Source: Casuarius casuarius
Taxonomy: Eukaryota > Chordata > Aves > Casuariiformes > Casuariidae
Assembly (NCBI GenBank): GCA_003342895.1
Contig: PTFA01000159.1
Span: 558,001-622,000 of the forward strand
Direction: 5' to 3'
DNA: 64,000 nucleotides
How positions within the stretch are numbered: position 1 is the first letter of the stretch; each line of letters begins with the position of its first letter. Shown piece after piece: positions 24,006 to 35,505 of this stretch. A program made the translations under genes and the position numbers. Under the pieces are notes generated by a model, which worked only from the letters and a program-made list of their open reading frames with translations, was not told the origin of the DNA and did no database searches.

Positions 24006-25578
24006 AAGAAAAGCGTAAAATCTCAGCAAAGTGGAAAGCAAGAGACATCAAGGGGATGTTTTAGTATCTATCAGAACCACTAGAAAATTAGTCATTTGCA
24101 TTCAGAGGGCGTGAAGCATCTGTGGTTTATGCTGTTTAAAAAATAGCACTGAAGACAGCTCAAACTGGGAACTGGAAAACATGGAATATTGTTTTCTATA
24201 CTGGGCTTAAGGAACACAGGATGTACTTCTCTTACAGATGTAATTTCTGAATATTAGGACTCAATGTGTGTCAAGGTAAAGGTGTAATACTATCACAGAG
24301 TTAAAGATAGTTAAACAGGAGCTGATGTACTAATAGGGCTGAATTATTGCAAGTGTCTTGGTATAAAACTCGTAACTGCAAGTTATAAATCTTACTTTAA
24401 TCTGTTCTACAACTGTTAATTCATGCTCTAGAATTCCAAGTATTATGCTATTACTATTGCTGTTCTTTAAGTTTGCAGCTCTTCTAGTCCGAATACCCCT
24501 TCAGCACTTCATTGTTTCAGCACCTTCTCTTCAACTGCAGCTCTGAAGTATTGAAAATCTGAAGACATGGAAAATATCCATGGACATTCAGGGAAAAGGC
24601 CTGCCACTGTATGAGCATAGTAATACCCTATGCCCAAAATGAGGATTTACATAACATCATGTGTGGGCTATTTTAGGCACCATATTCAGATGCAATTTCT
24701 GGAAAATGCAATGCTAAAGAGAGGAACCCAACTTCCTTTTAGGATTTGTGGAGGGAAACAGAGATGGGGGGAAAGCAGCAGCAGAAGTCAGGAGGTTGTG
24801 AGCTAAATAAATGCTGTAACGGCAAAGGTTTTGCTTCCCCATTCTCCGATCTTTGCCAACGGGTACTGAGTAAAATCCATTAGAAAAAACATCACCTGTT
24901 TTATCTGGTAGCTGGCAGTACGTCCCCCATACTGACTTCTGCAAGCTAGCAGAAAGCCTAAGCTAGCCTCAGGGACTGCCAACTCTAGTTTTTCACTGCA
25001 GATTGCCCAGAGGGTTTGTTAACAACACCATTTTGTTTAGATTTGTCATTTTCATAAAAGCCATGTGTCTTGAGACTTTCAAATCACTTGAGTTTTCTTT
25101 AAACAATAGATAAGCTTAAAATAAGGGATAAGTTCTTGATTACAACGGTGGAAATGCGGCTGGAAAAGAGAAGCATAGAGTAGGAAAATGGAAATTTAAA
25201 ATGCACCTGAAAGTAATCTTTTCTCCAGATTGCCATATGAGATTGAGACTTGTCTCAGTTGCTTTAGCTCAGGGCTGATTCCACAAAGTTCCACGGTCAG
25301 AGAACTGTCTTTGAGAACAGACATGTAAAATGAATTTGAGAAGGCAGCAATTTAGTCCTACTCGCCCTGGGCACCCTCTGACTTGACATTTCCTCTTTTT
25401 GTTAGTCTCCAGTGGTCTTTCGGTCTCACTAGCATTCTCTTTCTGTCTGTTTTATACAAAAAGAAAATGACTTTGATAACACACATTTCTGATAATATTT
25501 ACCTGTTTTCTCTTCCCTAATTTCCTGGCATATTTATTTCTCCTGTCTCGGGGAGCCTTCTCTAAGTGTGCATTGCCA

Positions 25579-25660
25579 TTTTAGTCCTCACTTAGCACAT
25601 TTCTTCTGATTGGAAGACTTTTTAGTCCTCACTTAGCACATTTCTTCTGGTTGAAAGATA
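25579..25660 (+). repeat. Two-copy tandem duplication, 41-bp unit
   Basis: Units 25579-25619 and 25620-25660 both start TTTTAGTCCTCACTTAGCAC and differ at about four positions, all in the last third. It is a local duplication of non-coding sequence with modest age. Confidence 0.9.
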
Positions 25661-26239
25661 TTTTTTTCCAGGTTTCTAGTTTTTGTGGGCTGACAGGACC
25701 TTGTGTATGTCATAAGATGTATTAATTTTGCTGTGCATAAATCTTATTAGATTTCTAACCTGTGTGTTTTTCATTGTGATGATAGAAAGCAGCTTTAGCG
25801 TTCAGATGGTTCTTTAAATTATTTTGAGCAGTGTCACCTGTCATCAGTTTTGGGGATCCTGGGATGATGATAAAACTGGTGTTGAGAAACATTCATGCCA
25901 CTTCAGAGACCAGTGGGATTCTCTGCAGAAGATGTGTTCACCCACAGGCAATTACAGAATTAATGTCTAGCATAGAAAATGGGTGATTTGTAACAGGCAG
26001 AAGTGAGTTTGCATGTATTCACGCACAAATCAGACATTTGTACAGAAGAAGTTTCTATAGACTGTGGATATTTATCCTTACTTAGATGCTGAACCCACTG
26101 CAGTGCATCGCTCACTGTCTCCCCACTACAACTAGCAGTTCTCCTAAGGCTTTGTCAGGGGAAAGACTTTTACTCCACCGTGGGCCAGCAGGCTCTGATC
26201 TGTCCTCAGCCTAACAAACTATATAGAAACTACGTGACC

Positions 26240-26340
26240 TGACTCTGCAATGTAAGTGTAAATCAAGAGCATCTCCACTGAAGTCAGTAGGATTATGTCA
26301 CCATAAAAGTGATGTATGTGAGAGGAAATCCAGAGCCAGG
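26240..26340. repeat. Fragment of ancient amniote foldback repeat
   Basis: Contains GTGTAAATCAAGAGCATCTC, CACTGAAGTCAGTAGGATTA and TGATGTATGTGAGAGGAAATC in order. This closely follows the recalled palindromic repeat GTGTAAATC.GGAGTAACTCC..TGAAGTCAATGG.GTTA..GGTGTAAGTGAGAGGAGAATC. It is one of the clearest copies in the window. Confidence 0.5.
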
Positions 26341-27040
26341 AGATAAATGACCATAGAGTTGCCATTGAGCTGTAGACTCTCTTGGCATAGCTAGTCTATA
26401 AGATGAAGAGACTGTGTGTGATACTTTTAAAATCGGAACAGAGAAAAAAGAAAGATTTAGGGGAGACATCACTAAAATAGCAAAGTTGAAGGTATTGTTT
26501 AAAGTGGGGAAACAAAGATCATTCTAAAGCTTCTGAAGAATCAATGGTTGCTCCAAAAGAATGCAAGAATGGATATTTTCCCCACCATATCTTCTGTTTT
26601 AAGGGGGGCATCAGCTTTAAGTTACAGGCTCCATTGAAGTGATTTTTTTTATTTTTCCATGAATCTTATTTTCCTGTTTTATTTTTCTGTATTTATCTTA
26701 AACCTGATTGCCACTCTGCTGCCTGTGCTAAAAGAGATTCTTGTTAGCTTTAACTTATGGATTACTCTCTTGTTTTTGCTGGAATCCCCTTAATGCAGAC
26801 TTGCATTCAATTCTTGCCATTTCCTTCTACAAGGAAATAGAAAAACACAGCCCCCCAAAAACTTGTCCATAGTCCTTTTGAGTTTCTTTTTGAATCATGA
26901 ATGTAGGCAATGAGGATATTGCTGGAATAACTGAGCTTCAGATGAGTCAATATTTGGAGACACTTATTTCTTTGTTGTTTTGAGGGCTTAGAAGAACATT
27001 TCCATAGTATATTAAGTATGTTGTGATCTGTTTTAAGTGC

Positions 27041-27098
27041 TTCAGATGATTCAGATGTGAGGTAAATATTTCAGAAGATTTAGATGTGAGGTAAAGAT
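27041..27098 (+). repeat. Two-copy tandem duplication, 29-bp unit
   Basis: Units 27041-27069 and 27070-27098 both carry GATGTGAGGTAAA and differ at three of 29 positions. Confidence 0.85.
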
Positions 27099-27214
27099 TC
27101 AGCTTTTCTTAGTGCAATCTCAGTGTCTTAATTTATCAAACATACATTTTGCGTAGACCAGTATTATATGAATTTCAGATGCCATCCTAGTGCATTTTTA
27201 GAATATTGTCCTGA

Positions 27215-27290
27215 TCCTTTGTCATTCAGTTATGATTAAGCACACAGCTTCTCCAAGCACATGAGTAGTCCTGCTGAAATCTTCTAATAA
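27215..27290. repeat. Possible fragment of a second ancient foldback repeat
   Basis: TCATTCAGTTATGATTAAGC, then AAGCACATGAGTAGTCCTGC, resembles the recalled sauropsid repeat ATTCAGCAAAGCACTTAAGCACATGCTTA..GCATGTGAGTAGTCCCATTG. Similar pieces occur at 38338-38400 and 52405-52450. Confidence 0.35.
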
Positions 27291-28452
27291 CAGTCTTCCA
27301 GTTCATACAAGCTATGTGATTGCAAAATTGTGACCTATGTTTCTGTGAGTGAGGTATGTTTATTTTCTGTGTATGAGCTCTGATTTTTGGTTTGCAGGTG
27401 CTGGAGAGTCATCAATGTAAGGGCTTCCAAGTCAAAAATTATCATGTGTTTTTCTCCTCATAACTGCCCCTCTTTCGCTTTTTTTGAAGGCACAATGCAA
27501 GTTTTAAAGGAACAGCCAGCAGGAAATGCTACATTTTTCATTCCAGGGATACATATAGAAAGGGAAAGACTGCTGAGTCGGACACAGTTTGATGTTTGTC
27601 ACTGCCTAAAACCATTAGCAATATGAGATTATACAAGTCACCTGCTGAAAGAGCAAAAGATTTTGAGACCCTGGAGAGATACTGTGGCAGATTTGTAGCA
27701 TATACTCTGCATAAAAATAAAAATGATTTCTTTCTCTGATAGCTTTTATGGTTTGACTAGCAAAAGCAGAAAGGTATGATTTTCCATGGGTTGCCACAAG
27801 ACTTTCAGACTGTTTGGCGTGATCTTTTAAATATCTGTTTTGCATTGGGGAAGAGAGGGGGAATTATTTTGGTATTGTTTCAGGCATAGAGTGGTCAAAT
27901 CCTTTATTGCTTTAAATCCATGTAGCGTGGGGAACTGGGGGGCGGGGGGAATTACAGCACTCAACCAGCATTGCAGCTTTGACTTTGAAGTAGTTTGTTG
28001 CCTGATGTATTTTAACAGTGCTGACTTGAGTGCTATGGCCCTCTGTGTAGTGCAGCAGGGGAGCTGGGTGCATAAAAAGCAGTGCTTTAAAAGCTGAAGC
28101 TAACCAGCAGAAAGTGCTGGAGGGGGGAATATGGCAGAAACCCTGATTCTTTCATGAGCAAAATTAACAAACTGTGCTACAAGAAAGCATTCACCTCCAG
28201 TCTGATTTCCTTCTCTGGTATGAGAAGAGTTGGCTAAAACACCTAATGAAACACTGTTGCAGAAGTAAGCTGTGATAATGAAACCCTTTATTCAAATTCC
28301 CCAAAGTCAGAGCAACCGCTGCCATTTTGCAGCTGAATGCTGTAACTGCCCTGCAGTGGCCGATGTCTGAGTGACACACATTTGAAGCTTTTCACTTTGC
28401 TTTCACTTCACTTTAAGCAATTATTTATTTATTGGGCTGCAGTGCAAGAATA

Positions 28453-28785
28453 CAGCCATAGCCTAATGACTAGGGGTCTGGCTGGGACAACTGTGAAGTG
28501 GGTTCATGTCACTGTTCCAGTATGTACTTAACATCATGTATTCATTGAAACAAGCTCTTGCTGGTCAGCCCCTCCCTAGGTGACTACCCTAATCACTAGG
28601 CTGTAGTGATTCCTGCTCGTGTTTTTGTACTCTTTTTTGTACTTTTTGTCTCTCCATACCTCACTCCTCAAGAAAAGTGAAATATCTTATACGAGAGGGA
28701 TTATGAAAGTGTCACCTTGGAATACTACGTCGTATGGTCTGAGCCTTTACTTTGGCAGTAGGAGATGCAGGTTCAAACCCCTTCA
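28453..28785. repeat. tRNA-like foldback repeat (degenerate SINE-like)
   Basis: Three related tRNA-like units are visible. Unit 1 (+) has an A-box-like TAGCCTAATGAC (28459-28470) and a B-box-like GGTTCATGTCA (28501-28511), a tRNA-like spacing. Unit 2 is inverted: CCCTAATCACTAGGCT (28587-28602) is the reverse complement of the unit 1 start AGCCTAATGACTAGGG (28460-28475) with two mismatches in 16. Unit 3 (+) carries GGTCTGAGCC near 28738 and a good B box, GGTTCAAACCC (28770-28780). The arrangement matches a dispersed amniote repeat recalled from turtle and bird genomes, with tRNA-like heads joined head to head. No functional tRNA cloverleaf is intact. Confidence 0.55.
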
Positions 28786-30371
28786 AACACAAGATGAGGA
28801 TTTGTTGCTTGTGTCCCATGTGCGTTTGAATGAAAGGAGAAAGCACTTCCTTTCCAGTTACATTTTTATTTGCAAGCTGACCATACAGCTGTGATCTGTG
28901 GAAAGCTGCATTCTCAGAGAAAAGAGGAGAACTGCAAAAAAATAGCCTTAGTGGTTTATTTGGAAGCAACCCAGCTGAAAGTCTAGCCTTAATTTTTAAA
29001 AATAACTGGGCTTTCTAAGATTATTGCTAACTGCTTTGTGAATAGCTGAAAACAAATGGATGGTGTTTGTGATAGCTTTAAAAATGTGTAATAAGATGTA
29101 AAAATAAATTCCCCATTATTTTGAAACCTGGTTAGTGCTCTCAAAAGAACTTTTAAATATGTTCAATAAAATTATAAAACTTTTCAATCATGTCCATACT
29201 GAGGTAGCATGTAAATATTTTAAATAGTTTTTTTACATCCTGCTCAGGTGTTGCTAGAAGTGTTACCTTTGAGCAAAATGCCACCACAAGTCAAAGGCTG
29301 CAAATAAGCTTGCTGTTGGCCCGTTTTGGCCACATTCCTCTTCTGCAGTTGCCAAAAGCAACCACAACGGCTCCAGATGCAGCCCCGTGAGGATTCGTCA
29401 GTGGAAGGGGATTTCCTGGTGGCAAAGAATCAAAGATTTTATGCTACTGTGTACTCTCATGGTAGGGGTGTTCGGAGAAGCAAAGGGCCATAGCTGAAGC
29501 ACCTCTGAGCCCTGCCAGTCCCTGCTGCTGTAACAGGCTGTCAGAGCAGTGGGCACTTAGGTATAAGTTAGAGCAGCTTTTTAGAGGCTTCTCCTCTGTG
29601 CCAGCGACTGGGCCAGTTCCCAGATGCCCTCCAGAAGGCAAACAATGTAGAGGTGGCTTAATTCCCCTGAGTCTGGCACGGTTTCACAGCTACTGGGTTC
29701 GAGAGCATTTCTAGCACTTCAGAGCAATTTTCTAGTGCTATGAACATAGTATTTGTGTTACCTTACAAATTCTTCCATTGGCAAGCCATTGTGCCAGAAC
29801 AAGCAAATGGCTCAAACTAAAAAGTCTTGTCATTCCAGGAAAAGACCGTATGAATTTGTAACAGCCATTTTTGTCGAATACTTTCAAAAGGCTTTGGGTC
29901 TTTATATATTCCGGTCTGTATCAGATTTTAGACCACTGATGATCTGAATAGATGCAAACATACATTGATAGCACAAGTGCTAAACAGAGAAAATGAGAAT
30001 AAACTGACCACCCCCTAGAGAAAAAAAGGTATGAATATCCTGAGATAAGCCTTGCATGAACCTTCAAAGGAACACAACAGAGATTAAGACCAAAAAAACC
30101 CACACCAAAATCTAGGAGAAAAGGCCTCTGTTGTAAGCTAAAGGAAATTTTCTGATAAAGAGCACTCTTTCAAAGGCAACTAAAGGGAGAGGTACAGGCT
30201 CATGGTGCAGTCTTTGTGCTCTTCCAAGAACATAGAGCTTTAGTTCAAGTAAGTCATTCATTTCAAATATGTCACTTTAGTTTGGAAGTTGGCACATTAC
30301 TGCTGAAATTAGTGAATGTGTTTTAAAGAGCATTTTGGCTTGAATAGAGATTAGAAATTTCTTTTCTGAAC

Positions 30372-30388
30372 TTTTTTTTTTTTTTTTT
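30372..30388 (+). repeat. Poly-T run (T17)
   Basis: Seventeen T residues, then AGCAGATACAC. No attached retroelement recognised. Confidence 0.9.
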
Positions 30389-30699
30389 AGCAGATACACA
30401 TGATTCTTCCATGTTTGTGCTTTAGCACATTATTTAACTATTGGTTTTTGACTGACTGATTGAATAATGTAGGAGATATTCCGGGAACTGGCACTGTACC
30501 TCTGATGGGAATAGCTGTATTTCAATTCCCTTACTTTATGTCTGAAAGCGTTTGCTCTTTTCTGTCTCTTGTGTTGTCAGAAGTCATCCTTTTCCTTCAA
30601 GTTCCAGCCAGAAACTGTCTGAGAAAATTCTGATCATCCCATTTCCAAATACCGTAATATCTCATATTCTTTATATGAGTTATTTTCTTAAAACTCTGA

Positions 30700-30790
30700 A
30701 GTAGCAAAAAGCTCTTCCCATCCCATTTTATAAATAGGCATTTGAGGGAAAAGTGCAGGCCAGGAGCTCTTGTCTACTGGGCCACATTCC
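30700..30790 (-). mobile_element. Possible MIR-like SINE fragment
   Basis: CCCATTTTATAAATAGGCAT followed by TTGAGGGAAAAGTG and later GGTTTGAAGCC resembles the antisense MIR core (CCCATTTTACAGATGAGGAAACTGAGGCACAGAG). Divergence is high, so this is tentative. Confidence 0.35.
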
Positions 30791-33249
30791 CAGGTTTGAA
30801 GCCATCCAGTTGCTTTTTTTTTCTAGAATGGAGAAGAGAAATGCTTGAAATTACCTTAGCCTGTTGATGTCACTTTGCCAGTAAAAGCTTTTTTTTCCTA
30901 GAAGTCAGTCTCCTGGGAAAGAAAAAAAAAAGGTATAGGGTAGCCAAATCTCCTTTAAATATGATAAGATTCACTGCTGGACTGGTCTTATATGTACTGT
31001 TCAGTACAAAGAAATGTGTTTATTAGTGCTTATTAGATTGTTAAGTGGTTTTCTTTGGTCATCCTTATCCTTATGGAATTATCTAGCTTACTGACAAATA
31101 GATATTAAGGGATTGTGAGAACCATTGTTATTCCGTTCTGAATGTCAATTTGTGCTGCTTCCTTTTCAGTCCATCTGCATGCTGTGAGGTAGCATTTTCT
31201 ATATATTATTTTTTCCCGGCTGATCCTTTTTAATGTATGTTGGTTTCTTTTCAAGCATGGAATAAATGTCAATTAATCCCTCATCTGTTTTATGAATGAT
31301 TATAAAACAGCAACTCGGGCCCTCGTTTTGAATCTCAAGGATGTAAAATCCAAGTAGCTCTGCATGTTATGCTTATCTAAAAAATGGAGATTCTGGCTTA
31401 TAATATTTATGTGCTGTACATTGGCAAAGTTTGAATGTGATGAAGGGTAGGATAATAGAGCCTGGTAAATGCAGAAATAGCAGGTGTGATTATAGGTGGC
31501 ACATTGGAGAGTTCTCCCAATTACTTTTGTTGTCTCTTCATGCAATTAGAGTATTCCTTTTACCCACATTCTTGCCAGTTTCCTGACGTCCACTTTCATT
31601 TTGAGATGAAAAGGATCCAACTTGATTTTCTTTCTCAGATCTACATATGGATACTGTGCTGCCCTTATTGTACTTCTTACCAGCTCATTCTTCCTAATAT
31701 GCTCTACAAAATTTCTCATAAATGTTTAATTCCTAACAATAGAGTACTGGAATAATTTTCATGGTACAGAAATGTTCCGCTGACCAACTTACCGGAGTAA
31801 AAATGCTAATATGACCCTTGGGTCAGTCATGCAGCCGTCTTTAATGTAAATTTAATACAGTGATTCCCCTGGAGATTGAAGATGGCTGGCTTACAAGAGC
31901 TACACTGAATCGAGGCATCAGTATTTAGCGGTCCCTGGTTTCTAGGCTACTGTTCACCTCTGAGATCAGAAAAGATGATCACAGAAATGTATTTTCATGT
32001 TATCTGTCACGTAGACTACTGTCTGTGTTGCATGAATAAAGCATTTTACAGGTGTGATGAGAGGTTTAAAAAAAATAAATGACTGGATTTAAGGGGGTGG
32101 GGGAAAGGCAGAACATATGGAGTTCCAGTGTCCCGTTCTGAACAGTGTTTTCCAATTGTTTTTTTGGAGAAATAAAGCAACAAGCCCAGTCCATATACTT
32201 GATATCAAATAAAACATCATATTTTTCATAAACTGAATAGATGCCTTGGAAAGCAGCCAGACAGGGAAATTTCCACTTGTGCTGCCTTTGCAGCCTCTTT
32301 CAAACCTACTGTTAAGCAGCAGGGGCACATACGCACTTCACTCCCTTTTCTATTATGCAGCTATGACACATTAAGCTCCTTGGAATGGTATTCATATTTT
32401 ATCAGCTCGCCTAACTTCAGTTCTTTATTTATAGCATACTCTTTTTTTTTTCCCCCCACATCCTGTATATCCAGATTTAGTAAAGAAAGAGGCCAAAGCA
32501 GTTAAAAACAAAACAAAAGAGCCCTCCATGAATTTAATCATTCCTTTAAGCTGGAATGTATGTTTTTATTCAGTGTCAGAGAATTACCTGATCATTATTA
32601 TTCTTTTCATACACAGTTTGCCACTGCACCCTCTGCAGACCACATCTAATTTACTTGTATTTACTATATCATCTTTAGTTTTGAAGAATAACATATTTAA
32701 TTCCTTAAAGTGTGATATTGACTCTGTGCATGGGAGCTGACAAAATGCTTAGCTTCCTGCACAAGAAAGTACTGAAATATCTATGCAAGCTTGTGCTGAT
32801 TTGCTAATGCAATGTTATAGACTTGACTTTTAAAAATACTGCTTATGTTTTGATAGCTTTGTTTTTCTTAAGCTCAGAATTTCTGGAAGAAATCTCTTTT
32901 GTAGTAGGGAGGAAAAAATTGACTAATAATTAAAATCCGGCTTGATAGTGTCATCACAATCTCATAACGTTCCAGGTAGTTTGTAAATACCAATAAGAAG
33001 CTGAATTTACTAGCAGCACTCCACTAGCCTGAGCAGTTAGTCAAAATTAAAGGCCTTGTACGAATACTCTCTGTAGGTGGAGAAATTGGTAGTATGAGCA
33101 CACCATATTTTTGGTAGTCTCAGTGTGTTGTTTTGTAAATAAGTCTCACTTTTCAGAATACAAGAGAAACAACCATCAGACGTTTTTCCTGTTCTGAAAT
33201 ATCAGGCTCTCTACTCCAGGACATCTGTCCTCAAGAAGCCTTTCTCTCA

Positions 33250-33272
33250 CTCTCTCTCTCTCTCTCTCTCTC
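33250..33272 (+). repeat. (CT)n microsatellite
   Basis: Eleven CT units plus one C, flanked by further pyrimidine-rich sequence. Confidence 0.95.
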
Positions 33273-33832
33273 ACTCCCACCTCCTACTTCCATTATATAT
33301 TTAGACTTGTTTCTCAGCCCATGCTTCTACAAGCAGGCAAACATTTCTCCCCAGCCTACACAGGTCAGCTCTGCCACGACCTAAGCCTATTGCTGGGGCC
33401 AATAAGTCCCAGGCAGAGGTGAGTTTTTTTGATGCTGAACAGTAGTAATAGTTCCCAGCACAGGTGCCTTGTATCTGAAGATAGTCAAAGGCTTTGTTAA
33501 AAATCAATGAATACATGAAGCAATCTCTTTACATTCATGGATGCCAGCAAATGACTGAGATTTTACTGGGTGTTTGGTGAGATTTGTGTATCGGGGGTGG
33601 TGGTGGTGAACAGGACATGATTTTCTTGCTCAGTTAACACAGTTTTGATGCTCACATTTGTTGGAAATTTTGCCTGTCAAGAGAAAAGCCAGCCTCTCGA
33701 AGCTAGGGGAAAAAAGAGACAAAAAAAAATCACAAGTGCTATAGTCTCAATCCTTCTTATTTGAAGGACACTGTTGTTAAAGCCAAAAACCATACAATGT
33801 AGGTTATCTCTTAGCAGGTGAGGGATGAATTA

Positions 33833-33833
33833 N
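33833..33833. other. Ambiguous base (N)
   Basis: The only non-ACGT character in the window, within GAATTANGTTATAG. It marks an unresolved base call in the assembly. Confidence 0.99.
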
Positions 33834-35296
33834 GTTATAGTTACCAAGTAGTAAGAGCGTATGTGGGGCAGATGCAGTGTGTTCATATGCTCCGTGGGGC
33901 AGTGCTGCTCTTCCTGGGGAGGAAAACAGGACAGAAATGTGACTGCAGTGCAACAGAGCATGTCCTAAGTATTTGCTCAATATGGCTGTGACTCACTATC
34001 TGACATTTTACTGGAAAAAGGGTTAGAGATAAAACAAAGTTTGAAAAATCCTTTGCCCACTGTAGAAAAGGCTAATCTATAAATATAGTCTTTTAGTAAG
34101 GCTCTTGTTTTACTTTCTGTTACCAGATGCAGCTTCCCATCAAAACATGTAAACAAAGTTTTGAATAGGAATGGATGAATCTTACATTTTAGTCTCATGG
34201 ACTTGCCATAGGGTTTAGACTTCATTAAAAGCACACAAGTGGCCTGTAAGTGACGATAATGTACAATTTGAATGTATTTGGAAGGTCATAGTGGAAGAAA
34301 CTAGGCTTTTCTGTTATGGTCTACCAAACAAATTCCCTTTTCATCCCTTGATCTCAATGTGACTCCTTGTTGCAGTGCATCTCTGAGCCCTTTCTGCTAG
34401 CAAAATACACTGCTAACATTTTCTCACTTTGGGCAAATAAAGATGTAATTAAGGCCTCTGGTTTACAGAATGAAAAGAATCCTGGATTCACTCTGAGCCA
34501 GATTTTGACCTTGGATAGGAATCATTAGATGTGTTGATTTAATTAAAACTTATCTATAATTTTCACAACTTTCTGAGGACCAACTTTCACTTCCATGTTC
34601 CTGAACTCTGAATTTTATGAAGTAGCTGTGAGGAGGGACTTCGAAGGATATTAACTCATTTAGGTGTAAAGGTTCATAACCTTTTAGAGCAATCCTTTTC
34701 TTTTCTTTTTTTTTTAATCAGTGCCAGAAAGTTACAGCTGTATGCAGCAAGCAGACTTGTATATGACTTTGAAGGATCTGAGGAGGATGCTTCATACTCA
34801 GTGATAATTCTAAAGTGCACTTGTGCCTGTGTTGTTTTGTTATTTTTCTTGCTACTGACTTTTATAGATTAACCACTTCAATATCTCTTGAATAAGATAA
34901 AAATCAAGAAAAACATTATTTTAATATCATGTACAGAGTGTACCTGTCTGATGCTCTGGATACACATATAAACAGACAAGACTAAAGGAATAGACAGGCA
35001 TTGTGAGAGAGTACCTAAAAAAATGAAGCCAGAACCTCTGTGTTAGAATGCGTCACAACAGTGTAAGTGGAGATCCTCCTTAACCTCTCAAAGTGGAAAG
35101 TCTGAGGAATACTGCTGTGTTTGCATATGTGCATGAGTTATTTCAAAAACAGCAACTGATGTTTCAGATGGTCCTATACCAATTTACAAGGTTTTGTCAC
35201 CCCAGCAGCATCTTATGTCATATGGATGACTAGGAGTTCACTGGAAATAAACCTCGAAGCAAAATTTTAAAGAGTTTCCTAGCCATTTCCAGAGAA

Positions 35297-35366
35297 ATTC
35301 CTCTGAAATGAATTGAATTTCTCCCAGTTTTCACCAGTATAGCTAAGAACAGAATTTGGTCCTTTC
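35297..35366. repeat. Fragment of ancient amniote foldback repeat
   Basis: TCTCCCAGTTTTCACCAGTA then TAGCTAAGAACAGAATTTGG follows the recalled pattern GATTTACACCAGTGTAGCTGAGAGCAGAATTTGGCCC. Related to the pieces at 22681 and 26240. Confidence 0.45.
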
Positions 35367-35457
35367 CTATTTTTGCTAGGAAATATAAAACGTCAAGTAG
35401 CAGTTTGAAAAATGTCTGATGCTATAGGAACTTAGGTTTTCTGTGCTCTTTTGCTTT

Positions 35458-35505
35458 CAGTGAATTTTTGCTAGAGCTGTTCAGTGAATTTTAGTTGGAG
35501 CTGTT
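35458..35505 (+). repeat. Two-copy tandem duplication, 24-bp unit
   Basis: Units 35458-35481 and 35482-35505 both begin CAGTGAATTTT and end GAGCTGTT, with three differences in 24 positions. Confidence 0.85.

Larger units (their letters stand above)
21831..25578. other. Non-coding stretch with few features
   Basis: AT-rich unique sequence containing a foldback-repeat fragment (22681-22742), the 18-bp palindrome (23526-23543) and a T18 run (23988-24005). Open frames at 22135-22463 on both strands and at 23612-23881 have no recognisable similarity. Confidence 0.55.
25661..28452. other. Non-coding stretch with few features
   Basis: AT-rich unique sequence with foldback-repeat fragments (26240-26340, 27215-27290) and a 29-bp tandem duplication (27041-27098), listed separately. 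Open frames at 27387-27626 and 27840-28097 are short and unrecognised. Confidence 0.55.
28786..33249. other. Non-coding stretch with few features
   Basis: AT-rich unique sequence. A T17 run (30372-30388) and a possible MIR-like fragment (30700-30790) are listed separately. Several short frames (29444-29641, 31300-31755, 32089-32328) have no recognisable similarity. Confidence 0.55.

Noticed and set aside
27925..27955. G-rich stretch considered as a G-quadruplex
   Set aside because: It has only three separable G runs of three or more with loops between them, so it does not meet the usual four-run pattern.
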